Positions 41,656 to 50,910 of a stretch of DNA of 64,000 nt are shown piece after piece. Location: positions 124,293-188,292 of the forward strand of contig NZ_QXTG01000003.1 of assembly GCF_003581425.1 (NCBI RefSeq). Direction: 5' to 3'. Under the pieces are notes generated by a model. It was not told the origin of the DNA, searched no databases, and worked only from the letters and a program-made list of their open reading frames with translations. Position 1 is the stretch's first letter. Each line of letters begins with the position of its first letter. Origin of the DNA: Amnibacterium setariae. Its GTDB lineage: Bacteria > Actinomycetota > Actinomycetes > Actinomycetales > Microbacteriaceae. The position numbers and the translations under genes were made by a program.

Positions 41656-43392
41656 TCAGGACGTGCCCGGCCGGCGGGCGGAGCGGATGACCCGCTCGGC
41701 GAGGCGGAGGCGCGCCGCGGCGCTCGGCGCGCCCGCCCGCCGGGCCCGGATCGAGCGGTAGCGCAGCCAGGCGGCACCCGCGACGGCGAGGCCGGGCACC
41801 GAGAGCGAGCCGAGCTTCGGCGGGACCGATCGGGAGACGAGCTCGCCGGCGGAGAGCACGAGCGCGGCGGTCAGGAGCCCGTCGACGAGGTGGTCGGCGA
41901 TGCCGTCGGGGTCCCGGAGGCGCAGGTCGGCGCCGCCCTCCCGCCGGATGTGGTCGAGCAGCGCGCTCAGCTCGCCGGGCAGCGTCTCCGCGAGGCGCTC
42001 CCAGGCCCGGCCCGTCCGGACCGCGCGGCCGAGGCGCACCTTCGGGTCGAGCCGGCGCCGCGCGAGGTCGAGCGCGAAGGGCCGGGTGATCGAGCGCAGG
42101 TCGATGTCCGCGCCGATGTCGGCGGCGAGGCCCTGCAGCAGGGTGACGACGCGCAGCACGAGCGCGATCTCGGCGGGCAGCGACAGGCCGTGCCGGTGCA
42201 CGACCACGGCGACGCCGCGCGTCACCGCGGCGAGGTCGATCGCGTCGACGCCGCCCGTCAGGTGGTCCGTGATCTGCGCCTCGACGTCGTCCACGACCTC
42301 GTCCTCGCGGATCCCGGGCGGCGCGTCCGTGATCGCGAGCAGCGCGTCCGTGACCGACCTCGGCTCGCCGCCGCCGACCGCGGCGATGAGGTCCTCGAGC
42401 TGCTCGCGCTTCGAGGAGGAGATCCGGGCCACGTCGCCGAAGTCGAGGATCGTGATCACGCCGGGGTTCAGGAGGAAGTTCCCGGGGTGCGGGTCGGTGT
42501 GGTAGATCCCGTGCCGGAACACCATCGTGAGGTAGATGCTCGCCGTGCGGGTGGCGAGCTCGTCCGGCGCCCAGCCGGCGGCGCGGACGCTCTCGCCGTC
42601 GTCGACGACGTGCCCGGTCATCTCCTCCATCGTCAGGACGCCCGCCGACGACCGCTCCGGGTAGGCGACCGGGATGCGCACGCCCGGGTCCTCGGCGAAC
42701 ATCGCGCCGAAGCGCTGCAGGTTCGCGAGCTCCTCGCGCAGGTCCACCGCGCCGCGCATGCTCCGGTCGAAGTCGGCGGCGACCGCCGCGAACCGCAGCT
42801 GGTGCGCGATCGGGGACACCGCCTCGCTCCAGACGGCGAGGGCGCTGAGCAGCTGCAGGTCGTCGAGCACGCGCCGCCGCACGCCCTCGTGCAGGATCTT
42901 CACCACGACGGGGGTGCCGTCGTGCAGCACCGCGCGGTGCACCTGCGCGACGGAGCCGGAGGCGAGCGGGGTCGGGTCGAACTCCCGGAACAGCTCCGTC
43001 ACGTCGGCGCCGAGCTCGGCCCGCACCGTGTCCTCGGCGTGGCCCGGCGGGTCGGCGGGCACCCCGGCGCGCAGCTCGGCGAGCGCGGAGGCGACGTTCG
43101 GGCCGACGATGTCCGGGCGCAGGCTGAGCAGCTGGCCGAGCTTGATCGCGGTCGTGCCGAGCTCGGTGAGCGCGCCCCGAAGCCGTTCCCCGGCCGACGC
43201 GCTGGCCAGCTCCGGGTCGATGAAGCGGTCGGTCACGCGCTGGACGAGGCGATGACCGGGCCCGCCCGCGGAGTCGAGCTGCGCGGCGATCGAGGCGAAC
43301 CCGTACCGCCGCAGCACCGTCGCGACCTCCATGAGCCGCCCGCGCCGCGTGACGAGCACGCCGAGGAGGTCGAGGTCGGCGTCGGCCCTCAT
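41656..43392 (-). CDS. ABC1/UbiB-family atypical kinase
   Basis: 578-aa ABC1 (UbiB/AarF/COQ8-like) protein kinase-like enzyme; bacterial members support quinone synthesis or lipid processes. Motifs: KxGQ in IKLGQLLSLR (near residue 83), the Ala-rich loop PLASGSVAQVH (near 143), VVKILHEG (near 163), DPHPGNF (near 304) and DFGD (near 318). C-terminal ~60 aa contain one or two membrane helices. ATG at 43392. Upstream and downstream neighbours do not reveal the substrate. Together with mqo, lldD and sdhAB it fits a menaquinone-based chain. Confidence 0.88.
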   Translation of the reverse strand: MRADADLDLLGVLVTRRGRLMEVATVLRRYGFASIAAQLDSAGGPGHRLVQRVTDRFIDPELASASAGERLRGALTELGTTAIKLGQLLSLRPDIVGPNVASALAELRAGVPADPPGHAEDTVRAELGADVTELFREFDPTPLASGSVAQVHRAVLHDGTPVVVKILHEGVRRRVLDDLQLLSALAVWSEAVSPIAHQLRFAAVAADFDRSMRGAVDLREELANLQRFGAMFAEDPGVRIPVAYPERSSAGVLTMEEMTGHVVDDGESVRAAGWAPDELATRTASIYLTMVFRHGIYHTDPHPGNFLLNPGVITILDFGDVARISSSKREQLEDLIAAVGGGEPRSVTDALLAITDAPPGIREDEVVDDVEAQITDHLTGGVDAIDLAAVTRGVAVVVHRHGLSLPAEIALVLRVVTLLQGLAADIGADIDLRSITRPFALDLARRRLDPKVRLGRAVRTGRAWERLAETLPGELSALLDHIRREGGADLRLRDPDGIADHLVDGLLTAALVLSAGELVSRSVPPKLGSLSVPGLAVAGAAWLRYRSIRARRAGAPSAAARLRLAERVIRSARRPGTS

Positions 43393-43497
43393 CGCAGGGC
43401 CCCGGCCGGGAGGAGGGGCGCGGTCCGTCGGGTCTCGTCCGTCACCCCTGCATCCTCCCGTCCTCCGCCGGATCCGGCATCCGAAGGCTGCGCGGGC

Positions 43498-44736
43498 TCA
43501 GCCGCGGGCGCGGGGCACGAGGCGCTCGAGCTGGGTGACGTGGCGCGGCTCGAGCTCCGCGAGGGAGTGGGCGCCGAGCAGCTTCATGGTGCGGTCGACC
43601 TGGTCGGCGAGGATCGCGATGGCCCGGTCGACGCCGGCGCGCCCGCCCGCCATGAGGCCGTAGAGGTAGGCACGGCCGATGAGGGTGGTCTTCGCCCCGA
43701 GCGCGATCGCCGCGACGACGTCGGCGCCGTTCATGATCCCGGTGTCGACGATCACGTCGGTGTCGCGGCCGACCTCGCGGGCGACGTCGGGCAGGAGGTG
43801 GAAGGGGATCGGGGCGCGGTCGAGCTGGCGGCCGCCGTGGTTGGAGAGCACGATCCCGTCGACGCCGAGGTCGGTGAACCGCTTGGCGTCCTCGAGGGTC
43901 TGCACGCCCTTGATCGCGAGCTTCCCGGGCCAGAGGTCGCGGACGACCTTCAGGTCGTCGAAGGAGATGGTGGGGTCCATCGCCATGTCGAGCAGGCCGC
44001 CGACGGTGCCGCCGGTGTCGGACAGGGACGCGAACTCGAGCTTCGGGGTGGTGAGGAAGTCGATCCACCACCACGGCCGGGGCAGCGCGTCCACGATCGT
44101 GCGCACCGTGAGCTGCGGCGGGATGGAGAAGCCGTTGCGCTTGTCGCGGAGGCGGGCGCCGGCCACGGGGGTGTCGACGGTGAAGAAGAGGGTCTCGAAC
44201 CCGGCCTGCGCGGCGCGCTCGACGAGGCCGTAGGAGATCTCACGCTGCCGCATGACGTACAGCTGGAACCAGTTCCGGCCGTCCGGGTTCGCCGCCCGCA
44301 CGCCCTCGACGGAGGTGGTGCCGAGGGTGGAGAGGGTGAACGGGATCCCCGCGGCGCCCGCCGCGCCGGCACCGGCGGTCTCGCCCTCGGTCTGCATCAG
44401 CCGGGTGAACCCGGTCGGCGCGATCGCGAACGGCAGCGCCGACGGGGCGCCGAACACGGTCGCGGTCGTGTCGACGTGCGCGACGTCGCGCAGGACCTCG
44501 GGGTGGAACTCGACGTCGCGGAACGCCTGCCGGGCCCGGCGGATCGAGATCTCCGCCTCGGCGGACCCGTCGGTGTAGTCGAAGGCGGCCTTCGGCGTGC
44601 GCCGCTTCGCGATCGTGCGGAGGTCCTCGATCGTCAGCGCGGACTCCAGCCGCGCCTTCCTCCGGTCGAGCTCGGGGGTCTTGAACTTGAGGTGCTCGAG
44701 CACCTCGACGGGCTTCGGGAACTGGCGCTGCACCAC
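43498..44736 (-). CDS. lldD: FMN-dependent L-lactate dehydrogenase / alpha-hydroxy acid oxidase
   Basis: 412-aa FMN enzyme of the LldD group, oxidising L-lactate with electrons to the quinone pool. [11 protein letters not shown] (near residue 102), the catalytic His in [10 protein letters not shown] (near 290), and [18 protein letters not shown] (near 320) are family marks. The ~80-aa N-terminal extension and WWWIDFLT insert match actinobacterial LldD rather than glycolate oxidase. Membrane association probably via the central loop. ATG at 44736. Separated from the CPA1 antiporter by 42 bp on the same strand, possibly one transcript. Confidence 0.92.
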   Translation of the reverse strand: MVQRQFPKPVEVLEHLKFKTPELDRRKARLESALTIEDLRTIAKRRTPKAAFDYTDGSAEAEISIRRARQAFRDVEFHPEVLRDVAHVDTTATVFGAPSALPFAIAPTGFTRLMQTEGETAGAGAAGAAGIPFTLSTLGTTSVEGVRAANPDGRNWFQLYVMRQREISYGLVERAAQAGFETLFFTVDTPVAGARLRDKRNGFSIPPQLTVRTIVDALPRPWWWIDFLTTPKLEFASLSDTGGTVGGLLDMAMDPTISFDDLKVVRDLWPGKLAIKGVQTLEDAKRFTDLGVDGIVLSNHGGRQLDRAPIPFHLLPDVAREVGRDTDVIVDTGIMNGADVVAAIALGAKTTLIGRAYLYGLMAGGRAGVDRAIAILADQVDRTMKLLGAHSLAELEPRHVTQLERLVPRARG

Positions 44737-44778
44737 GCGTCCAGCCTCCCACCGCCGTCGGCGCGGGCCGCCGGGAGG

Positions 44779-46332
44779 TCAGTCGTCGGCGGCGATCGGG
44801 GAGAGCCGCAGCTCCTCGATGTCGAGCCGGTCCTCCATGCGCCGGAGGATCGTGTCGTCGATGCGGCCCTCGTCGCGCAGCCGGATGACCGCCTCCCGCT
44901 TCTTGGCGATGACCGCGCGCCGCAGCTCGCCCTCCGACCCGTCGGCCCAGAGCGGAGCGCGTCCGTCGGACGTCCGCGGATGCGCCTCCTCGTACTGGCG
45001 GCGCACGCGCTCGACGATGTCGTCCGGGGTGCCGAGCCGCTCGGCCATCGGGCCGAGCGCGCCGGCCCCCGCGTCGCGCATCGCCTCCTCCGCCAGCCGC
45101 TCCTCCTCGAGCTCCGAGGGATCCGCGGGCAGGCGCGCGAACCGCACGACGGCGGGCATCGTGAGCCCCTGCACGACGAGCGTGACCACGATGACGACCA
45201 GGGTGATCGCGATCAGCTCGTCCCGCGGATAGCCGTCCCCCGGCGGCAGTGCGAGCGCGGCGGCGAGCGAGACGGCGCCGCGGAACCCGGCCCAGCCGGT
45301 GACGAGCCGCTGCCGGGCGGAGACCCGGAGCGTCCGCTGGATCGGCCGTCGGTCCAGCGCGCGGATCAGGTAGGGGGTCGTGTAGATCCAGACCAGCCGG
45401 ACGACCATCACGACGGCGGCGACGAGCAGGCCGAGCGCCAGCACCGGTCCCGGGTTCCCGCCGAGCCCGTCGAGCACGGCGTGGGCCTGCAGGCCGACCA
45501 GCAGGAACAGCGCGGCGTTCACGACGCCGCTCGCGAGCTGCCAGAACCCGCGCGCCTGCACGCGGGTGCGGGCCGAGATGAGCCGCGGCGTGAAGTGCGT
45601 GAGGATCAGGCCGCAGACCACGACGGCGACGACGCCCGATGCCCCGACGGGTTCGGCGATGAGGTAGGCGACGAACGGGGTCAGCACGCTGACCGTGTTC
45701 TCGAGGAGGGTCTGCCCGCGCACGAGTCGGCGGGCGCCGTAGGCGAGCGCCGCGGCGACGACGCCCGCGACGATCCCGCCTGCGTAGGCGACGACGAACG
45801 CCAGCGCGCCGCGGCCGAGGTCCACCTCCTGGTGGTTCTCGATGGCGAAGACCGCGATCGCGTAGATCGTCAGCGCGGTGCCGTCGTTGATGAGGCTCTC
45901 CGCACGCAGCGTGGTGCGGAACCGCCGCGGCAGCAGGCGCGTGACCGGGCCGACGGCCGTCGCGTCGGTCGGGGCGACGATCGCGCCGAGGGCGATCGCG
46001 ACCGGCCACGCGAAGGCCGCGAGGTGCGCGGCGCCGGCGACCGCCGCCGCCGTCACGAGCACCAGCGGGATCGACAGCATCAGGATGACCCGGAGGTTGC
46101 GCCGCACCTCGCGGACCGGGGTGTTGATCGACTCCCAGTAGAGCAGCGCGGGGAGGAAGAGGGACAGCACGAGCTCCGGCGGCAGCTCGATCCGGCCGAG
46201 CGCGGGGACGTAGCCGAGCACGATGCCGAGCGCGAGCAGCACGAGCGGGGCCGGCAGCCGCGTCTTCCACGCCACGACGCCGCCGACGAAGAGCGAGACG
46301 CCGATGAGCGTCGCGATGACGACACCTTCCAT
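44779..46332 (-). CDS. CPA1-family Na+/H+ antiporter
   Basis: 517-aa cation:proton antiporter. Twelve predicted helices to residue ~400, with APTDATAV (near 122, the ND/TD ion site) and ESLINDGTALTIYA (near 145; Asp in the second site) characteristic of CPA1/NhaP. The last ~110 aa are a charged cytoplasmic tail with several acidic and Arg-rich helices, possibly pH-sensing. ATG 46332, convergent-free and divergent from the ribokinase gene with 83 bp between. Ion preference (Na+ or K+) not determinable. Confidence 0.92.
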   Translation of the reverse strand: MEGVVIATLIGVSLFVGGVVAWKTRLPAPLVLLALGIVLGYVPALGRIELPPELVLSLFLPALLYWESINTPVREVRRNLRVILMLSIPLVLVTAAAVAGAAHLAAFAWPVAIALGAIVAPTDATAVGPVTRLLPRRFRTTLRAESLINDGTALTIYAIAVFAIENHQEVDLGRGALAFVVAYAGGIVAGVVAAALAYGARRLVRGQTLLENTVSVLTPFVAYLIAEPVGASGVVAVVVCGLILTHFTPRLISARTRVQARGFWQLASGVVNAALFLLVGLQAHAVLDGLGGNPGPVLALGLLVAAVVMVVRLVWIYTTPYLIRALDRRPIQRTLRVSARQRLVTGWAGFRGAVSLAAALALPPGDGYPRDELIAITLVVIVVTLVVQGLTMPAVVRFARLPADPSELEEERLAEEAMRDAGAGALGPMAERLGTPDDIVERVRRQYEEAHPRTSDGRAPLWADGSEGELRRAVIAKKREAVIRLRDEGRIDDTILRRMEDRLDIEELRLSPIAADD

Positions 46333-46415
46333 GAGCGACCATTCTCCTCGTCCTGCCGCCCGCGGTCACGTCGGATGCAGGTCCGGGCGGTCCCGGGTGC
46401 TGGGACGATGGAGGC

Positions 46416-47240
46416 GTGGCGGACGTCTGGGTGCTCGGCTCGTTGAACGTGGACGTCGTGGTGCGCGTGCCGCGGCATCCCGAGCCGGGGGAGACGCTGA
46501 TCGGCGGCGATCCCGCCCTCGCGTTCGGCGGCAAGGGCGCGAACCAGGCCGTCGCGGCCGCGCGGGCCGGCGCCGCGGTGCGGATGATCGGCGCGGTCGG
46601 GGAGGACGCGGAGGGCGCCGCCTACCGCGAGCGGCTGGCCCGCTTCGGCGTCGACGTGCGGGGCGTGCGCCGGGTGCCCGGTCCGACGGGCCGCGCGTTC
46701 ATCGCCGTCGCCGACGACGGCGAGAACACGATCATCGTCTCGCCCGGCGCCAACGCGGCGGTGGGCGGGCAGGACCTGGACGCGCTCCGCGGCATCGTCG
46801 CGGGCGACGTGCTGCTGCTGCAGCTCGAGGTCGACCTCGACGTGGTCGCGGCGGCCGCTCGGACGGCGGCCGCGGCCGGCGCCCGGGTCGTGCTGAACAC
46901 CGCGCCCTACGCCGACCTGCCGGCGGACGTGCTGGCCCTCGCGGAGCCCGTGGTCGCGAACGCGTCGGAGGCGGAGCTGCTCCGCGCCGCGGGTGGCCGG
47001 CCGGCCGAGCTGCTCGTCACGCGGGGCGAGGAGGGGTCCGCCTGGGGCGGCATCGCCGTCCCCGCCGACCGCGCCGGCACCGTGGTCGACACGACGGGCG
47101 CGGGCGACACCTACTGCGGGGCGCTCGCGGCGGCGCTCGCCGCCGGCGAGGACCGCGAGCCGGCGATGCGGGCCGCGGCGGCCGCGGCAGCGCGGTCCGT
47201 CGAGCACGCGGGCGCGCAGCCCGAGCCCGACGACCGCTGA
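46416..47240 (+). CDS. rbsK: Ribokinase (PfkB family)
   Basis: Phosphorylates ribose at C5 with ATP; 274 aa. The start (LGSLNVDVVVRVPRHPEPGETL) carries the substrate-binding GSLNVD motif. FGGKGANQAVAAARAG near residue 31 and the catalytic DTTGAGDTYCGAL near 228 (Asp base) identify the PfkB fold, and the second motif plus NVD favour ribokinase. No ribose transporter or isomerase is next to it, so its substrate might be another sugar or nucleoside-derived ribose. GTG start with GGAGG close upstream. Convergent with ribH (25-bp gap). Confidence 0.9.
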   Translation: MADVWVLGSLNVDVVVRVPRHPEPGETLIGGDPALAFGGKGANQAVAAARAGAAVRMIGAVGEDAEGAAYRERLARFGVDVRGVRRVPGPTGRAFIAVADDGENTIIVSPGANAAVGGQDLDALRGIVAGDVLLLQLEVDLDVVAAAARTAAAAGARVVLNTAPYADLPADVLALAEPVVANASEAELLRAAGGRPAELLVTRGEEGSAWGGIAVPADRAGTVVDTTGAGDTYCGALAAALAAGEDREPAMRAAAAAAARSVEHAGAQPEPDDR

Positions 47241-47265
47241 CCAGTCCGGCGGCGAGCGGCTCGGC

Positions 47266-47742
47266 TCAGGCCCCGCGGATCGCTCGCAGGGCGAGCGCGG
47301 TGCGCAGCGCGGCCTCCGCGGCCTCGGCGCCCTTGTCCTCGCGGGAGTCGGGCAGCCCGGCTCGGTCGAGGCCCTGCTCCTCGTCGTCGAGCGTGAGCAC
47401 GCCGAACCCGACGGGCTTGCCCGTGTCGAGCGCGACCCGCGTCAGCCCGTCGGTCGCGGCGCTCGAGACGTACTCGAAGTGCGGGGTGCCGCCCCGGATG
47501 ATCACGCCGAGCGCCACCGCGGCGTCCGCCCCGGCCTCGAGCGCCGCCTTCGCGACGACCGGCAGCTCGAAGCTGCCGGGCACCGGGTGCTCGACCGCGG
47601 TCGCGCCCGCAGCGGCGATCGTGCGGCGTGCGCCCTCCAGCAGCCCGTCCGCGATCACCGGGTGCCACGTGCCGTGCACGATCGCGACGGTCAGGCCGCT
47701 CCCGTCGATCGGCTCCCCGCTCTGCCGCCCTGCTCCGCTCAT
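47266..47742 (-). CDS. ribH: 6,7-dimethyl-8-ribityllumazine synthase
   Basis: Penultimate step of riboflavin synthesis, forming an icosahedral or pentameric capsid. 158 aa. GTWHPVIADGLLEGA (near residue 24), VPGSFELPVVAKAAL (near 54) and the catalytic ALGVIIRGGTPHFEYVSS near 81 (His in PHFEY) are typical. ATG overlaps the ribBA stop by 4 nt (ATGA) with GGAGG 6 nt upstream. Last gene of the rib operon. Confidence 0.97.
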   Translation of the reverse strand: MSGAGRQSGEPIDGSGLTVAIVHGTWHPVIADGLLEGARRTIAAAGATAVEHPVPGSFELPVVAKAALEAGADAAVALGVIIRGGTPHFEYVSSAATDGLTRVALDTGKPVGFGVLTLDDEEQGLDRAGLPDSREDKGAEAAEAALRTALALRAIRGA

Positions 47743-49010
47743 CCGGCCCTCCGTTCGGTGTCGACCGCGTGCGGGCGGTCGATCAGGTGTCCCATGCGGT
47801 CCCGCTTGGTCTCGAGGTACCGCTCGTTCGCCGCGCCGACGCCGACCACGAGGGGCTCCCGCGCCGCGATCCGCACCCCGTGCGCCTCGAGCTGCGCGAT
47901 CTTGTCCGGGTTGTTCGTGAGCAGCCGGATCCCGTCGAAGCCGAGGTCCGCCAGGATCGCGGCCGCGGCGCCGTACTCGCGGGCGTCCACCGGGAGGCCG
48001 AGCGCGAGGTTCGCGTCGAGGGTGTCGAACCCGTCCTCCTGCAGCCGGTAGGCGCGGAGCTTGTCGATGAGCCCGATGCCGCGCCCCTCCTGCCCGCGCA
48101 GGTAGACGACGGCGCCGCCCTCCTGCTGCACGCGCTGCAGCGCGGTCTCGAGCTGGGGGCCGCACTCGCACTGCGCCGAGCCGAACGCCTCCCCGGTGAG
48201 GCACTCGGAGTGGACGCGCACGACCGGCGGCCGCGAGCCCTCGCCGTCCGCGACGAGCGCGACGTGCTCGTCGCCCGTGAGCAGGTCGCGGTAGGCGCGG
48301 GTGCGGAAGACGCCGTGGACGGTCCGCAGGTTCGTCTCGACCTCGAACCGCACGCGCGGCGCGGGCGGCGGCACGGTGATCGCGGCGGCGTCGCACTCCG
48401 CGGGGTGCTCGTCGAGGTGCGCGCGGATCGCGGCGACCGTCGTCACCGGCACGCCCTCCCGCTCGCCGAGCTCGAGCAGCCCCGGCAGCCGGGTCATGGT
48501 GCCGTCGGGCGACGAGATCTCCGCGATGGCGGCCACGGGCGCGAGGCCGGCGAGCTTCATCAGGTCGACCGCGGCCTCCGTGTGGCCGCCGCGCTGGCGG
48601 ACGCCGCCGTCCACGGCGCGCAGCGGCAGCACGTGACCGGGCCGGCTCACGAGGGCCGGCGTCGAGTCCAGGTCGGCGAGCACGTTGAGGGTGTGGGCGC
48701 GGTCGGCGGCGCTGATGCCGGTCGACAGCCGGTCGGTCGCGTCGACGCTCACCGTGTAGGCGGTGCCGCGCGGATCCTGGTTCTCCCGCACCATGAGCGG
48801 CAGATCGAGCCGGTCCGCGATCGCGTTCGTCATCGGGGCGCAGATGAACCCCGACGAGTGGTTCACGACCCACGCGATCGTCTCGGGCGTCGCGAGCGCG
48901 GCGGACACGACCGCGTCGCCCTCGTTCTCGCGCTCCTCGTCGTCGGCCACGATCACGACGCGGCCCTCGCGGAGCGCCGCGAGGACCTCCTCCACCGGTG
49001 CGAGCGGCAT
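47739..49010 (-). CDS. ribBA: Bifunctional DHBP synthase / GTP cyclohydrolase II
   Basis: 423-aa fusion supplying both riboflavin precursors. N-terminal RibB domain (residues 1-200) shows DDEERENEGD near 22 (metal site) and RPGHVLPL near 125; C-terminal RibA (residues ~205-400) has HSECLTGEAFGSAQCECG (near 250; three zinc-binding Cys) and YLRGQEGRGIGL near 290. ATG shares one base with the ribE stop (TGATG). Operon order is ribD-ribE-ribBA-ribH, all behind an FMN riboswitch. Confidence 0.97.
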   Translation of the reverse strand: MPLAPVEEVLAALREGRVVIVADDEERENEGDAVVSAALATPETIAWVVNHSSGFICAPMTNAIADRLDLPLMVRENQDPRGTAYTVSVDATDRLSTGISAADRAHTLNVLADLDSTPALVSRPGHVLPLRAVDGGVRQRGGHTEAAVDLMKLAGLAPVAAIAEISSPDGTMTRLPGLLELGEREGVPVTTVAAIRAHLDEHPAECDAAAITVPPPAPRVRFEVETNLRTVHGVFRTRAYRDLLTGDEHVALVADGEGSRPPVVRVHSECLTGEAFGSAQCECGPQLETALQRVQQEGGAVVYLRGQEGRGIGLIDKLRAYRLQEDGFDTLDANLALGLPVDAREYGAAAAILADLGFDGIRLLTNNPDKIAQLEAHGVRIAAREPLVVGVGAANERYLETKRDRMGHLIDRPHAVDTERRAG

Positions 49011-49645
49011 CACGCCACCCCTTCCTCCGCGGCCACGGCGGCGCGCGGGAACGACAGCATGCGGGCGACGTGCCGGGCGAGCACGTCGGTCTCCAGGTTC
49101 ACGCGGGCACCCGGGGCGAGGCCGCCGAGCGTGGTCGCGGCCAGGGTCTCGGGGATCAGGCTCACCTCGAACCAGTGGCCCGCGTCCTCGCCGACGGCGG
49201 ACACCGTCAACGAGGTGCCGGCCACGGCGATCGACCCCTTGTCGACGACGAGCGGGGCGAGGTCGTCCGGGAGCGAGATCCGGAGGACCCGCCAGGAGCC
49301 CTCGTCGCGCACCGCGAGCACCGCGCCCACGCCGTCGACGTGCCCCTGGACGATGTGGCCGCCGAGCCGGTCGCCCACCTTCGCGGCGCGCTCCAGGTTG
49401 ACCCGGTCGCCCTCGCCGAGGTCGGCGATCGCGCTGACCGCGAGGGTCTGCCCCATCACGTCGGCGATGAAGCGGCCGTCGGCGAGGTCGACGACCGTCA
49501 GGCAGACGCCGCTGACCGCGATCGAGTCGCCGTGCCGGGCGTCCTCGGTCACGCGGGGCGCGTCGATGACGAGCCGGGCGCCGCCGTCCTCCGTGCGGGT
49601 CCAGCCGGTGATGCGGCCGAGCTCCTCGATGATGCCGGTGAACAC
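49010..49645 (-). CDS. ribE: Riboflavin synthase alpha chain
   Basis: Dismutates two lumazines to riboflavin. 211 aa with two repeated beta-barrel halves: FTGIIEELGRI (residue 2) and its internal duplicate starting near HIVQGHVDGVG (near 97), each with VSGVCLTV / VAGTSLTV. GTG start 2 nt after the ribD stop. Operon partner of ribBA with a 1-nt overlap. Confidence 0.96.
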   Translation of the reverse strand: MFTGIIEELGRITGWTRTEDGGARLVIDAPRVTEDARHGDSIAVSGVCLTVVDLADGRFIADVMGQTLAVSAIADLGEGDRVNLERAAKVGDRLGGHIVQGHVDGVGAVLAVRDEGSWRVLRISLPDDLAPLVVDKGSIAVAGTSLTVSAVGEDAGHWFEVSLIPETLAATTLGGLAPGARVNLETDVLARHVARMLSFPRAAVAAEEGVA

Positions 49646-49647
49646 GG

Positions 49648-50685
49648 TCAGTCCTCCTCCACGGGTCGGGCGACGACGAGCAGGTCGTCGCCCAGGCGCA
49701 CGACGTCGCGGATCGCGAGCCGCCGCTGCCCGGCGATCGTCCGCACGCCGAGATCGGCGGTGGCGAGCCGGTCGCCGCCGAGCAGCGTCGGCGCCAGGTA
49801 GACGAGGACCTCGTCGACGAGGCCCGCAGCGAGGAACGCCGACACCAGCGTCGGGCCGCCCTCGAGGAAGGCGCTCGTCGCACCGGTCCCCGCGATCGCC
49901 GCGACCGCCTCGTGCGGGTCGCGGGTGCGCACGGCGAGCACGGGCTCGGGGTGCCCGTGCAGGGCCGCCTCCGCGGGGACGTCGCGGAGCCCGACCACGA
50001 CGGGCCGCGGCTGCGCGGGGAGGAGCGCGTCGCCGTCGCGGGCGGTCAGCGCGGGGTCGTCCGCCAGGACCGTGCCGGTGCCGACGACGATCGCGCCGTG
50101 CTCGGCCCGCCGCCGGTGCACGTCCGCGCGCGCGGCGGGCCCGGTGATCCATCGGCTCGACCCGTCCTGCGCGGCGACGCGGCCGTCGAGGCTCGACGCC
50201 CACTTCGCGGTCACCCACGGGCGCCCGAGCCGCAGCGCGGCGGTCCACCGCTCGTTCAGCGCGGCGGCCTCGTCCGACAGCAGGCCGGCCACGACCTCGA
50301 CGCCCCCGGCGCGGAGCCGCTCGGCACCGCCCGCCGCGAGCGGGTTCGGGTCGGCCTGCGCGTACACGACCCGCCGCACGCCGGCGTCGAGGAGGGCGAC
50401 CGAGCAGGGGCCGGTCCGGCCCCTGTGGTCGCAGGGCTCGAGGGTGACGACCGCCGTGCCGCCCGCGGCGGCGCCGAGCGGCGCCCTCGCGAGCGCGTCG
50501 GCCTCCGCGTGCGGCGTCCCGGCGCCCCGGTGCCAGCCCTCCGCGATCGGCTCGCCGCCCGGGCCGAGCAGCACGCAGCCCACGCGCGGGTTGGGACCGC
50601 CGGCCGGGCCGCGCTCCGCGAGCTCGAGGGCGCGGCGCATCGCGTGCACGACGTGCACGTCCGTGTCGACCGCAGCGGGACCCAC
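49648..50685 (-). CDS. ribD: Bifunctional deaminase/reductase RibD
   Basis: 345-aa bifunctional enzyme for the second and third steps from GTP. The N-terminal zinc deaminase (residues ~8-140) has GTPHAEADAL (near 50) and TLEPCDHRGRTGPC near 77 (CDA-type Cys/His ligands); the C-terminal reductase (~150-345) shows KWASSLDGRVA and SSRWITG. GTG 50685 is chosen for its GGAAGGA ribosome site; longer readings enter the riboswitch. First gene of the operon. Confidence 0.95.
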   Translation of the reverse strand: MGPAAVDTDVHVVHAMRRALELAERGPAGGPNPRVGCVLLGPGGEPIAEGWHRGAGTPHAEADALARAPLGAAAGGTAVVTLEPCDHRGRTGPCSVALLDAGVRRVVYAQADPNPLAAGGAERLRAGGVEVVAGLLSDEAAALNERWTAALRLGRPWVTAKWASSLDGRVAAQDGSSRWITGPAARADVHRRRAEHGAIVVGTGTVLADDPALTARDGDALLPAQPRPVVVGLRDVPAEAALHGHPEPVLAVRTRDPHEAVAAIAGTGATSAFLEGGPTLVSAFLAAGLVDEVLVYLAPTLLGGDRLATADLGVRTIAGQRRLAIRDVVRLGDDLLVVARPVEED

Positions 50686-50738
50686 GCGTTCCTTCCCTCG
50701 TCGGGTGCTCCCGGGGTCGCGGAACGGCGCCGCTGGGC

Positions 50739-50755
50739 GTCCCGGCAGGCGGGAC
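50739..50755. promoter_or_regulatory. Leader hairpin between riboswitch and ribD
   Basis: GTCCCG/CGGGAC arms around a 5-nt loop with extended GGGC/GCCC pairing, located 53 nt before the ribD start, 10 nt after the aptamer. Without a U tract it may work through translation control or Rho. Confidence 0.4.
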
Positions 50756-50765
50756 GGCCCTCGTG

Positions 50766-50888
50766 CTTCTCCCATCCAGACTGTGACTGTCGGTTCCGGA
50801 ATTCCACCGGATCGGCCCGCGCCGCCCTCGCGGGCGATGCGGGTTCGCGGACTCTGACCGCCGGTTCGGACTTCCACCGACCCCGGAG
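50766..50888 (-). promoter_or_regulatory. FMN riboswitch (RFN element)
   Basis: The minus strand carries the conserved RFN segments in order: a 5' arm CTCCGGGG, GGTGGAAGTCCGAACCGGCG, AGAGTCCGCGA, GGTGGAATTCCGGAACCGAC, and the 3' box AGTCTGGATGGGAGAAG. Both copies of the aptamer's purine core are intact. FMN binding should reduce expression of ribD-ribE-ribBA-ribH. Confidence 0.95.
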
Positions 50889-50910
50889 CACGTGTTGCTT
50901 GCGGGGAAGT

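Noticed and set aside
41182-46446. 1754-codon open frame opposite the ABC1, lldD and antiporter genes
   Set aside because: Antisense shadow of three conserved genes; no domain, biased composition.
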